This document shows positions 1 through 9,199 of a stretch of 64,000 nucleotides of DNA, piece after piece; position 1 is the first letter of the stretch, and each line of letters starts with the position of its first letter. The translations under genes and the position numbers were made by a program. The stretch spans positions 30,004,579-30,068,578 of the forward strand of contig CM055313.2 in the NCBI GenBank assembly GCA_029255685.2, written 5' to 3'. The DNA is from Silene conica (Eukaryota; Streptophyta; Magnoliopsida; Caryophyllales; Caryophyllaceae). Under the pieces are notes generated by a model that saw only the letters and a list, made by a program, of their open reading frames with translations, had not been told where the DNA came from and made no database searches.

Positions 1-1932
1 AGGACTCGTAAAATTCTGGGTCTGAGGAGAGGGACGGAGTTTGGGAAATATCTTGGTCTACCTACGGAGTTTCAGCAATCTAAACAAGGTATCTTTCAAT
101 CTATTCTGGACTATATTTCTCGTCGCATTTCGTCTTGGCAAGGAATCTTTCTATCACCGGCGGGTCGATTGTCTCTTATTTCCTCTGTTCTATCAAACCT
201 TTCAAATTACTTTCTATCGGTATTCAAAATTCCGGTAAGTGTGGCTAAAAAGATGAACTCTCTTTTAGCACAATTTTGGTGGGCAGGGTGTAATATGGGA
301 CAAAAAATACACTGGTGTAGCAAAAGCTTCCTGAGTAGGTTGAAAAGTGAAGGAGGTCTTGGGATTCGGGATGTTAGATGCCTTAATAGAGCCCTACTTG
401 CAAAAAGCGGATGGAGGATTATCAAAGGGGAGGAGTCCTTGTTTTCTCGGAACTTTAGATTGAAATTCTTTGGGACTAATAAGGTGCGCCCTGGGAGTTA
501 CCCTGATGGGGGGTCGACTCTTTCCTGGGGTGCAAGGAGTACACTGGAAGGCTTGAAGGCTATCTGGGATGTTATTGAATGGAAACCGGGTATAAGATCA
601 AGAATGAATGTTTGGACTACCAGGTGGGTTCAAGGACAGGCCCCGGAGCCCAGAGGGGATCTGCTTGGCGTCGATTTTAGTAACCTTCGTAGCCTGGTTA
701 TCAGCGATCTTATATCTAGGTCTGGAGATTGGGATAAATTGAGAGTTAGAAGTCTGTTTGGCTCTGATTGGACAAACCGGATTTTGGCAATGCCGATATG
801 CTTAGCAGATCCTGAAGATAAGCCCATTTGGCCTTTCACGAAAGAGGGTATTTACTCGGTCAAAAGTGGATATGGGTTTATCCATAGAAGGGGCAGGGAT
901 CAGGGGGTCCATGAAAGAGATGAAAAAAGGCTTGGCTCGAAAAGCCATGTTTTTTGTAAAAAGGTCCTTTGGAGGCTACCTATTCCATCTCAATGGAGAA
1001 TCTTCTTGTGGAAGATTGTCACGAGTACTATGCCAATAGGGGAGGAATTTGCTAAACGGGGATTGGGGATGAATAATACAGTCTGTTCTCTTTGTAATGG
1101 TGGCCCTACTCAACATTTGGAAACGGCTGCCCATTTGTTCCGGGATTGTGAGTTCACCTCTCGTATTTGGTTAGGATCGTCCCTTGGGATTAGAACGTCT
1201 TGTTGTCAAAATATCCCGATTTCGGAGTGGATTATTGATTGGATCGGTTATCTTAGAAAGAAAGAGGGAGGAGAGGAGGGGATTCGATGTTTTACTGCTA
1301 TCCTGTGGCATTGTTGGAGGGCCAGGAACTCTATCTTTTTTAGATCGGTTTCGATCCAGATTGACACCTTCTTTAGGAATGTCGCTCAGGATGTGAATGA
1401 TTTAAAGAAGGCGGATGATTGGATGGAGAAGAATGACAAGGGAAGGGCGAGGGGCAGCTTGGATGGGAACAATGAGAACTCTATCTCTCAGGCTAGAGTG
1501 AAAGATGGCTATCCGGTTTCTATTGTCAATCCTAATGCGTCATGTATGGGTTTCCATGTAAAAGTGGATGCAGGATGGAAACCAAATCTTGATACATCTT
1601 TGGGTTTCGTAGTGTATGATCCAGGAGGGAATCTGTTCTATGAGTTTGGGAAAGGTTTTCAAGCTGAGTCGGCTATTCAAGCCGAGGCTAAAGGTCTTAA
1701 GGCGGCCTTGGAATGGGCAAGGAGTCGGGAAATTCTTCATCTTGACATATCTATGGACTGTTTGCAACTCATTTGGGCATGGGCCGGGCTCATCAAGCAA
1801 GACCATCTAATTCAGGGTATTATTAAAGATTGTAATTCGCTTGTAGTAGATTTTCATTGCCTTAGGATTTCTTTTATTCCTAGAAGCCTTAACTATGTAG
1901 CACATACCATTGCTAAAAGAGCAATGGGGTAA
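1..1932 (+). CDS. LINE (L1-like) ORF2 protein, 3' part: RT thumb, zf-RVT, RNase H
   Basis: The frame is open from base 1, so the protein starts left of the window; about 643 codons are visible. The first ~90 residues are the end of the reverse transcriptase (seen: GKYLGLP, SSWQGIFLSPAGR), followed by the conserved region after RT with the WW of FWWAG. A zf-RVT zinc domain lies around residues 322-385 (WRLPIPSQWRIFLWK, then CSLC and a DC pair). The C-terminus (about 520-640) is a plant RVT_3 type RNase H with Asp in VDAGW, Glu in QAEAKGL and Asp in SMDC. The last motif reads VAH where the canonical enzyme has Asp, a variant common in plant RVT_3 proteins. The protein would copy LINE RNA by target-primed reverse transcription. 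No stop or frameshift is visible in this part, so the copy may be young. The family call is secure; the clade is not determined. Confidence 0.92.
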   Translation, partial: RTRKILGLRRGTEFGKYLGLPTEFQQSKQGIFQSILDYISRRISSWQGIFLSPAGRLSLISSVLSNLSNYFLSVFKIPVSVAKKMNSLLAQFWWAGCNMGQKIHWCSKSFLSRLKSEGGLGIRDVRCLNRALLAKSGWRIIKGEESLFSRNFRLKFFGTNKVRPGSYPDGGSTLSWGARSTLEGLKAIWDVIEWKPGIRSRMNVWTTRWVQGQAPEPRGDLLGVDFSNLRSLVISDLISRSGDWDKLRVRSLFGSDWTNRILAMPICLADPEDKPIWPFTKEGIYSVKSGYGFIHRRGRDQGVHERDEKRLGSKSHVFCKKVLWRLPIPSQWRIFLWKIVTSTMPIGEEFAKRGLGMNNTVCSLCNGGPTQHLETAAHLFRDCEFTSRIWLGSSLGIRTSCCQNIPISEWIIDWIGYLRKKEGGEEGIRCFTAILWHCWRARNSIFFRSVSIQIDTFFRNVAQDVNDLKKADDWMEKNDKGRARGSLDGNNENSISQARVKDGYPVSIVNPNASCMGFHVKVDAGWKPNLDTSLGFVVYDPGGNLFYEFGKGFQAESAIQAEAKGLKAALEWARSREILHLDISMDCLQLIWAWAGLIKQDHLIQGIIKDCNSLVVDFHCLRISFIPRSLNYVAHTIAKRAMG

Positions 1933-1962
1933 TCTTTGTTTAAGCTTTTTCTTGCCCGTTGA

Positions 1963-2001
<39 letters not shown>
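1..2001 (+). mobile_element. Non-LTR retrotransposon (LINE), 5' part outside the window
   Basis: The ORF2 stop at 1930-1932 is followed by only 31 bp of 3' UTR ending in CCCGTTGAC, then an uninterrupted run of 38 A at 1964-2001. A short 3' UTR and a pure poly(A) tail are typical of plant L1-like LINEs. The target-site duplication cannot be checked because the 5' end is missing. The long, clean tail argues for recent insertion. Confidence 0.9.
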
Positions 2002-2004
<3 letters not shown>

Positions 2005-2385
2005 ATTTTAATTTGTGGAGCAACTTAATCTAAGTTAATACACAATAATAGGTAACAGAATCAGGAATCGGAGTTAACTAGCGTAACACCCGTGAAAATT
2101 CACGGGTTGTTCAATTTTAATTTTGACGGGAAATGATCAATTAAAGTTGTTAGATATACTAATAATATATGTGGTGTATATGTAAATATTTTAAAGAAAA
2201 ATAGAAAAGAATATCTATAACATATGATAAGAACATATTGACATTAAAAGTTTGACGTATAACTTGAAAAGCGTAAAATATAATTAAAAAAATGTAAACT
2301 TATAACTTTCCAATAAAAGGAGGTTTTAGTAATAGAATAGAAAAAATATAAGGGGTAAAAAAGATTAATTGAGATAAAATAAGAT

Positions 2386-3349
2386 CGGAAGTACTTTTTC
2401 ACATACGGACTTTACTCTTTCACACACATTTTTTTCATAAAGTTTCCATCTTCTACCCTTTTTCCTAAACCTGAACTCCTCTTCCTAAACCAAAACTCTC
2501 TTTCCTAAACCTAAACAAATTCTTCCTAAACCTAAACAAAACAACTCATATATATGAGTTTTCCTTTACAATTTAATCAATTACTTTCAAAACTTAAACA
2601 ATGGATTACAATTCTTCAAGTATTGATTTAATATTGTTTATTAAATCAATTGAGTGTCGTCAATTTCAATTTCTTTGTATGCAAATTCAATTCCAATTTC
2701 TTTGTTGCAATTCATGTTTGCTTTTACGTCCGTCGGCAATTTCATGAAAAAAATCAAATTGTTAGGGAATCACAGGAGGTTGTTGACTAATTAATTTCTA
2801 AAACTTGCGTGTTGTCTTCTTCCGAGATTTATTAGTCTGCAAGTCTGCACTGCTACGGAGTACATTATTCTGCGTATAATTGCACATTACCACAGCAGCC
2901 CCTTGTTCATTACAGTACTAGTTAATTAATTCCAATTTCTTTGTTGCAATTGCACATTGCACATTATTGAGTCTGCACTTCCGAGTATTTCTTTGGTTTT
3001 TCTTTTTTTAAAGTTTTTCTTTATTTTTTTTAGTTTTAGTTCTTCCGAGTATACGGCGGTGACGGAGAGCGGCGACGGAGTATACGACAGCGACGGAGGG
3101 CGGCGACGGAGTAGGCGGCGGTGACGGAGGGCGTCGACGGAGTAGGCGGCGGTGACGGAGTGCGGCGACGGAGTAGACGGCAGTAAACGGAGTGGATGAC
3201 GGAGGAACGGTGAACGGAGTGGTTGGTTTAAGAGATGAAGAAAGGGAGAAAATCAAAATTAATGGAATGAATGTTAAAAAAATGACCAGGATAGGATGGT
3301 AAAAATCGTATGTGAAAAAGTAAAATCCGTATGTGAAAAAGCACGTCCC
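2386..3349. mobile_element. Non-autonomous TIR DNA transposon (MULE- or hAT-like), copy 1
   Basis: The two ends form terminal inverted repeats of about 45 bp (core CTTTTTCACATACGGA) and are flanked by an exact 8-bp duplication AATAAGAT (2378-2385 and 3350-3357). Each end holds two copies of a 14-bp motif, CTTTTTCACATACG or a variant, spaced exactly 21 bp (2394 and 2415; 3307 and 3328 in reverse). There is no transposase. A second, oppositely oriented copy lies at 46239-47758. An 8-bp TSD fits hAT or Mutator-like elements; the long TIR favours the latter. Confidence 0.8.
3049..3217. repeat. GC-rich minisatellite inside TIR element copy 1
   Basis: Imperfect tandem units built on CGACGGAGTA and GGCGGCGGTGACGGAG, about 15-30 bp each, make a strikingly GC-rich island in AT-rich DNA. 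The corresponding place in copy 2 (around 46400-46500) has only a few related words, so the array expanded in this copy. A minus-strand reading frame of 82 codons (3008-3256) is a by-product of this repeat. Confidence 0.6.
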
Positions 3350-3696
3350 AATAAGATTTAGGAAAGAGAGAGAATAAAAGATAAATAAAGTAAAAAAGAG
3401 AAATCTAAGTAATTACTAAATGGTTGAAATATTAATTAATAAAAATAATAATATTATAATATTTATAATATTTAGGGAATCTCGGTATAATATTTAGGGA
3501 ATCGTGGAATGATTATAATAATAATAATAATAATAATATAATACATAAAAATATATGACTTGGCATAAATTGAGGGTTCTCATTGGTCTACGAAATTGAT
3601 TTCCGTGAGAGTGAATCTGAGTGAGCGAAAGAATGAACGGTGGAATATTAGCGTGCCACATATGCAGTTTTACATTCTTCTTTATAGTAATAATGA

Positions 3697-4108
3697 TAGG
3701 TAAAGATAGTTATATTCCTACTAAATTACTAATCCCTCCGCTTCAATAAAAAATTAAAAATCGATAAAAGAAAGTATAACTAAATTGTCCAGCAATTTAA
3801 AGGTTCAGACTTCCATTTACGAGATCACACAGTTGGTGTATTAAACAGGCGAAATTTCAAAAATCAGAGACAAAGATACACGATCAACCATTTACGAGAT
3901 TACACAGCAAAAGAAAGTCTTAAATTTGAGACGGAACCTTGATAATATAATCAAATGATTGTACACAAGTCCAGATAGAAGGCAGAACTGTAAATATATT
4001 GTGACAAAAGAAAAACAGATACTCAATACTACATCAGATGTGCTGAGCTAACTACACCAAGACATGAAAAACTCATGGAACTGCAATAAGAACATGCTAA
4101 GCTTAATC
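3697..4108. other. Non-coding 3' flank of the first CNL gene
   Basis: No gene seen. A word of about 18 bp (CATTTACGAGAT followed by ACACAG) occurs twice, near 3815 and 3889. The part next to 4109 is probably the 3' UTR of the CNL gene. Confidence 0.5.
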
Positions 4109-7100
4109 TTAATCTGGTCGGATGTCAACCGAGGGTATATGTCGCAGCTCGTCCCAATCCTCCCCGTCAGGATCTTGGAATCTTTCTGCTATAAGCGGAC
4201 AATTCCTCACCTCCAGCAACTGCAAGGAGGTGAGCTCCCCCACGATACCTGGATTCAGTTGTAACTTAAAGCACTTTATTATGCGAAGGGATCGAAGAGT
4301 AGCCAAGCAACTTATCCATTCGGGAAGGGCTATAAGAGAACAACACCACTCAATTGTTAAGTTTTCAAGGGAAGTCAAGTGTCGCATCCCCTTAGGGATA
4401 GTCTCCATGTCCAAATTTGATAATTGCAGGGATCGGAGTCTTCCCCCAATGGATCTCCATGGCATCCCATCATCATTATCTTCATCACCGTCTTTTTCTT
4501 TTTCTGTTTCCGGGAATGTCAAACTGGGTAGTTCACTTAACAGTAGTGCATCCAACGTTGTTAGATGCTTCCACCCTGCTCCTTCAAGAGACCTCAACTT
4601 AAGACATTTCTTAATCGCAAAGCGCCGTAGGGAAAGACAGCTCCTGAATGTCTCCTCTAGTTCCGACAAACTCTCGATATCATCATTTCTGTTTATACAA
4701 ATGCTAGTTAGACCTTCTGTGGGCAATAATTTTAGGTAATCCAGGTCGTCTAAATCCACCTCCCGTAGTTTGATCGCAACGTTGATCTTATCCCAACTCA
4801 AGATCTGTAATTCTTTGTGCACACCACACAAACTCAGCTTTTCTAGGCCTATACAAGCAGGAAATGATGTCAGATTGCTACAGTTATAGATATTCAACTT
4901 AGCGAGCCGCGGAAAACAAGGTTGCCAACTATTGCAGTCTATGTTTTCCCCTCTCCACCATCCTTTCAACTTGCTCATAGAATAAATGTTCAGTTCCTCA
5001 AGAGAAGGAAAAAACACGTGTGTATCACCGCCATTATGGGCTGAATCCTCTATGTACTCCAATTTACCCATACAAAAAATTGAGAGTGACTTGAGATGGA
5101 GTAGTTTGCTCATTGAAGGCAAATACAGAAACTTGGAACACATATCAAGCGTAACCCGGACAAGATTGGGAAGAAAGGTTGCCCAGCTATCATCATTTCC
5201 AGCTCCATGCCACCTTGATGGAAATGCAGCTTCATTGTAAAAACTCATACTAAGTCCTTTCAGAGAAGGAGGTGGTTCAAATTTCTCAAGCAAAGTTGCA
5301 TGATTTCCGCTTCCCCACAACTCTATGGTTAATTTTTCTAGATGATTCGTGCTTCTCAAATATCCTTTTGTACTCGCCATGGCAACATCGGAAGTTTCAT
5401 GGATTATAATTCTTATACCTCCCCTTAGATTCTTCAATGCGTGTAAATTTTCAAGCAAACCAACTGAACTTTCTTTTCCGACTACAAACTCCGGAAGAAC
5501 ACATAGGCAGGTCAATTTTTCTAGCCCTGAAGGCATGTGACTCAACTTATAGCACCCAGATATAGCCAAGTGCCTCAGATTTGCCAATTTGGCTAAATCC
5601 TTCGGCAACTCTCTCAAGCCCGAGCAATCACATAGATTTAAGGTTTGCAGATTATACAGCTTAGTGATTGAATCAGGTAGTATCATTAGATACTTGTTAC
5701 AAGATAAATCGAGATACCTTAAATGTAATAGTTTACCAATTGAATTTGGCAAAGTCCGGATGTCTAAGTCATGCAAATCTAATGTCCTAAGAAAGGTCCA
5801 ATTCTCTACCAGTTTTGCTATTGGAAAGTTGATCTCAAACCCATCTCGTACATACGAGCGGATCTTACACTTCGAGAAAACGATTCCTTTACATTTACTT
5901 CTTATGTGATATAAGTGATGAGCTTCATCACCTAAATTGGATTGCATAGAATTTAGAGTGACAACACCCTTCCCAGCTACCGTTTGAGCAACATCGTGAA
6001 TCAAGTCATGGATGCAGAATGATCGAACCCCACCAAATTCATCCTTTTCTACATCTTGGAAGAAACATCTTCGTAGCAAGATGGAGAAATACTCCTCCCC
6101 AGCATCTTCCAGGCTCTGGCCTACATCAAATGGAACTATGTAGCCTTGCGCCATCCAAAGCCAAATCAACTTTTCCTTGTTTATTCTGAAATCTTTTGGA
6201 AACAATGCGCAATAGGTAAAGCAAGTCTTTAATGGAGATTCAAGATTATCATAGCTAAGTTTCAGAATAGACATAATCTTATTATCTCCATTATTAAGCT
6301 TGGCTAATCCGCATTCTTGAAACAATCTCCACTTACTTTCATTCTGACCATACAAAAGTGTTCCCACAACTTTAATAGCGAGAGGAACATTGGCGCATTG
6401 TTCAACAATCTTCTCACCAATTTTAATTAACTCAAAAGAATTCACATCTTTTCTCAACTTTTCCCCAAATGCTGTCATCTCAAATAAACGCCACGAGTTT
6501 TCAGGAGAGAGCCCTTTTAGCTCATATTTAAATTCCTCATCAACAACCGTTGCAGTCCTCTCAGAACGAGTGGTTACCAAAACCCTACTTCCTGCTCCAC
6601 CACCCATTAAGAATTTTTTTAAACCAAGCCATTTCTCACGATCTTCATTCCATACATCATCTAGAACTATCAAGTATTTCTTCCTTCCAAGAAAGCCTAG
6701 AAGTTTCCTCTGTACCAAATCCATTGTAAAACCATCATGCTTGTCATCAGATGCCGATTCTAGAATCCTAGCAAGAATGGTTTTGACATTAAATTTGTCC
6801 GCATTTTCATCAGACACACATGTCCATAACCTCAAGGGAAACTCATCCCTCACTCTTTCATCATTGAACACAAGTTGGGCAAGCGTAGTTTTCCCCAACC
6901 CTCCGACTCCCACTATAGAGAGGAAAGAAACTTTATCTTGCGTACCAGAATCTAAAAGCAGATGAACAACCTTATTAAGATCACATTCTCTCCCAACAAC
7001 CTCGTCAGAATACACATAAGAACAAGTCTCCTCCCTTCTCTCCCTAATAGGCTTGGAGTCAATTGTAAACCCAAATGTACTATGATTACTAGCAATACCA

Positions 7101-7486
7101 TCCAGTTTCTGTCTAATTTTCTTAACCCCTCGGGACATAGAGTAAGCGACACTAAGAGTATTTTTGGAGGAAAAGAAGTTGCGTACCTTTTCAGATAGTT
7201 TACCATCCTTATTGTGCTGCTTAAGCTTAGCTAGAGTAAGAAACTCATCGAACAAATCATCAGCGTCATAAACAGCATCTTGGAGCTTTTGGATATAGTC
7301 TTGTGCTTTGTGGGAGAGCTGATCCTTAGACTCAGCATCAAGGAGGACTTTCCTGATGGTGGTGATGGTGTCTTTGAGGTCATCAAGCTGAGATTCATAA
7401 CCCCATATTGAGCAAATCTCTCTAATCGCCTCAGACCCCACCACTTCAATCAGTCTTCCTGCAAGAGTGATCCCGATTTCAGCCAT
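4109..7486 (-). CDS. CC-NB-LRR disease resistance protein (RGA-like CNL), intact
   Basis: Intronless frame of 1125 residues, the usual CNL length. Residues 1-150 are an Rx-type coiled-coil with an acidic EDVID-like segment (DADDLFDEF, 74-82). NB-ARC motifs follow in order: P-loop GVGGLGKTT (193-201), kinase-2 LIVLDDVW (272-279; the final Trp is the CNL signature), RNBS-B GSRVLVTTRS (299-308), a GLPL variant NVPLAI (366-371), RNBS-D around CFTYCALFPKDF (422-433) and an MHD variant IHD (492-494). About 20 degenerate LRRs fill residues 545-1120, broken near residue 1010 by an Asp/Glu-rich stretch (EKEKDGDEDNDDG). The start MAEIG is shared with both paralogues. Known role of the family: ADP/ATP-switched cytoplasmic receptor that detects pathogen effectors and triggers hypersensitive cell death. 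It is the 3'-most member of a head-to-tail cluster; the effector recognised is unknown. Confidence 0.96.
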   Translation of the reverse strand: MAEIGITLAGRLIEVVGSEAIREICSIWGYESQLDDLKDTITTIRKVLLDAESKDQLSHKAQDYIQKLQDAVYDADDLFDEFLTLAKLKQHNKDGKLSEKVRNFFSSKNTLSVAYSMSRGVKKIRQKLDGIASNHSTFGFTIDSKPIRERREETCSYVYSDEVVGRECDLNKVVHLLLDSGTQDKVSFLSIVGVGGLGKTTLAQLVFNDERVRDEFPLRLWTCVSDENADKFNVKTILARILESASDDKHDGFTMDLVQRKLLGFLGRKKYLIVLDDVWNEDREKWLGLKKFLMGGGAGSRVLVTTRSERTATVVDEEFKYELKGLSPENSWRLFEMTAFGEKLRKDVNSFELIKIGEKIVEQCANVPLAIKVVGTLLYGQNESKWRLFQECGLAKLNNGDNKIMSILKLSYDNLESPLKTCFTYCALFPKDFRINKEKLIWLWMAQGYIVPFDVGQSLEDAGEEYFSILLRRCFFQDVEKDEFGGVRSFCIHDLIHDVAQTVAGKGVVTLNSMQSNLGDEAHHLYHIRSKCKGIVFSKCKIRSYVRDGFEINFPIAKLVENWTFLRTLDLHDLDIRTLPNSIGKLLHLRYLDLSCNKYLMILPDSITKLYNLQTLNLCDCSGLRELPKDLAKLANLRHLAISGCYKLSHMPSGLEKLTCLCVLPEFVVGKESSVGLLENLHALKNLRGGIRIIIHETSDVAMASTKGYLRSTNHLEKLTIELWGSGNHATLLEKFEPPPSLKGLSMSFYNEAAFPSRWHGAGNDDSWATFLPNLVRVTLDMCSKFLYLPSMSKLLHLKSLSIFCMGKLEYIEDSAHNGGDTHVFFPSLEELNIYSMSKLKGWWRGENIDCNSWQPCFPRLAKLNIYNCSNLTSFPACIGLEKLSLCGVHKELQILSWDKINVAIKLREVDLDDLDYLKLLPTEGLTSICINRNDDIESLSELEETFRSCLSLRRFAIKKCLKLRSLEGAGWKHLTTLDALLLSELPSLTFPETEKEKDGDEDNDDGMPWRSIGGRLRSLQLSNLDMETIPKGMRHLTSLENLTIEWCCSLIALPEWISCLATLRSLRIIKCFKLQLNPGIVGELTSLQLLEVRNCPLIAERFQDPDGEDWDELRHIPSVDIRPD

Positions 7487-7739
7487 TGTTTTTCAAGGTA
7501 GTGAATGTTGTGATTTGAATACTAATGTATTTCTGAGTAGTGATTTGCTACTTTTGAACCAAAAGACTACTAAAATAATTGCCTGAAATCAGAAGTGGTG
7601 AACTAAAAAAGAATGTGAAACTATCGAAGCTACAAGAGCGAAATGAGATCCGACAATAGTACAGTGTAATGGTTATAAAATATAAATACAGCACTTAAAA
7701 GTTAAAACTGTGAAATTTCAAAGGCATCTTCCTGAACAA

Positions 7740-8315
7740 TGAGTTAACCAGTACAGGTGTAATATTATTCATTGATTTCCCCGAAAAACAGAGGGAACAG
7801 AGAGCTCAAAGAAAGGGCAGAATTTGTTTTAAAAATGAGGCACTTGCACAAACTCATAATCACTAAGGTACTTAAACAATGTGAATTTCAGGCATCTTTT
7901 CAAACTGCAAGGTAAAAGTACTGGTATAATATTATTGATTGATTGCCGCGAAAAGTAAACAAATAAGTCAAAAGTGGTATAACAAAGTGCTAAAGACTTG
8001 ACCAGTAGGACCATTGAGTTACTTAAACAGTACAGGTATAATATTATTCATTGATTTCCCCAAAAAAACAGAGGGAACAAAGGTCTCAGGAGTGCTGTTT
8101 TACAAATCAATAAGTTGTTTGGGAAGTTCAGGAGTGCTGTTTTAAAAATGAGTCACTCATAACCACTAAGGTACATGAACAATGTGAAATTTCAGGGCAT
8201 CTTTCCAGACAACAATGTAAGTACATGTATAATAGTATTGATTGATTAACGCGAAAAAGCAAACGAATAAGCCGAAAGCTGTATTAACAAACTGTTAAAG
8301 AATTGACCCTACATG
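7740..8315. repeat. Imperfect tandem duplication, ~280-315 bp unit
   Basis: Words such as AATATTATTCATTGATTTCC followed by an A-rich tract and CAGAGGGAACA occur near 7760 and again near 8040. CACTAAGGTAC, AACAATGTGAA and a GGCATCTTT word occur near 7860 and 8175. Order and orientation are kept with small indels. It lies in the putative upstream region of the first CNL gene. Confidence 0.6.
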
Positions 8316-9024
8316 GTCCATTTGTTGATTATCACTAATAGGTAATGGTGGTCACTGGTAACTGCGGTCAGTACTCAAGGTCTTGGTATACATACCTGAA
8401 ATCTGGCGGTCAATAATGGTGAGGAAGAGTATGGAAATTTCCCAGAGCGAATTCCCTGTTTCAAGAATAAGAAGGAACTATAATCAAACAAATGATTTAA
8501 TCAGCCGTCTATGTTTAATCACCGAAGCTCCAGTCAAACGACTCGGACCACAAACTCCATCCTCCATCCCAGCCACTCCAACTTCAAAGCCCCTGCAAAT
8601 CCCTGCCAACCAACAATCGCGCTGTAACACGCCAGGAATTAATTCCAGAAAATGACGACAATAAGAAAGACTAACACAGGAATTCCCAATGTTAAATAAG
8701 TGGTTATAGACCAAAAATAACAGAATCTAGTGAAAGGTCAAAACCAAGGCAACCAAAAAGCACAAGACGAAATTCGAAACACAAAAGCAACAGTTCAACA
8801 AGTTTCCACCTTAAAGTAAGGCAACAATTAGGAAAGTCTTGTTTACAACGGCAATATCCTTCTTAAACTCAAAACGGGTCAACTATGGTGCAAGCATACA
8901 TATCATCCCTCCTTGTGAGTACATTAAATATAAAGTGTCATGAAATTGACGTAGAACCCTACAACTTTGCAAAACCAAGTAACTCCGCACATTGCATAAC
9001 AAATACTCCATAAACAAAAATATC

Positions 9025-9105
9025 AGAAGTTAATCCCACAAATAATTTGGGGTCGGCTAACAAAAATCATCCATTACAACCGTTTGTGACCTGTTACATA
9101 GCTGT
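9025..9105 (-). mobile_element. SINE 3'-end remnant (Au-like), minus strand
   Basis: On the minus strand this reads GATGATTTTTGTTAGCCGAC followed by CCCAAATTATTTGTGGGATT. It matches the better-kept copy at 13660-13738, whose tail is TGTTGTTGTTG. The GACCCAAAT...GGGATTAAGGCT...TTGTTG layout resembles the 3' end of the plant Au SINE family, as I recall it. Strongly diverged. Confidence 0.4.
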
Positions 9106-9199
9106 ACGAACAATCACATGATTAAACAACTACAGAAACAGTACTGAATGTTTACATCAATTATAAGAAGAAAATTTAAATGCACATCAAGTATCAGTG

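Larger units (their letters stand above)
2078..3696 (-). mobile_element. Non-autonomous Helitron, minus strand, carrying a nested TIR element
   Basis: On the minus strand the 3' end reads as a hairpin (ACCCGTGA, loop AAAT, TCACGGGT; plus-strand 2089-2108) followed by CTAG (plus-strand 2078-2081). The other end, at 3695-3696, reads TC on the minus strand. The plus-strand flanks are A on the left and T on the right, as expected for Helitron insertion between A and T. No Rep/helicase coding is present. A 964-bp TIR element with its own target duplication (2386-3349) sits inside, so the bare Helitron is about 650 bp. The 3' end is well supported; the 5' end is inferred from TC, the A/T rule and similarity to other Helitron starts. 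Confidence 0.65.
7487..9199. other. Intergenic: upstream region of the first CNL and 3' flank of the second
   Basis: No coding frame of note. The part next to 7487 should hold the promoter and 5' UTR of the first CNL gene. It contains an imperfect ~300-bp tandem duplication (7740-8315) and a diverged SINE 3' end (about 9025-9105). Nothing recognisable was seen between about 8320 and 9020. Confidence 0.5.

Noticed and set aside
3008..3256. 82-codon Arg/Pro-rich minus-strand frame
   Set aside because: Encoded by the GC-rich minisatellite of the TIR element, low-complexity and not conserved in copy 2.
4122..4739. 205-codon plus-strand frame opposite the first CNL (also 6390-6965)
   Set aside because: Antisense shadow of the LRR and NB-ARC coding sequence; the minus-strand frame carries all known motifs.
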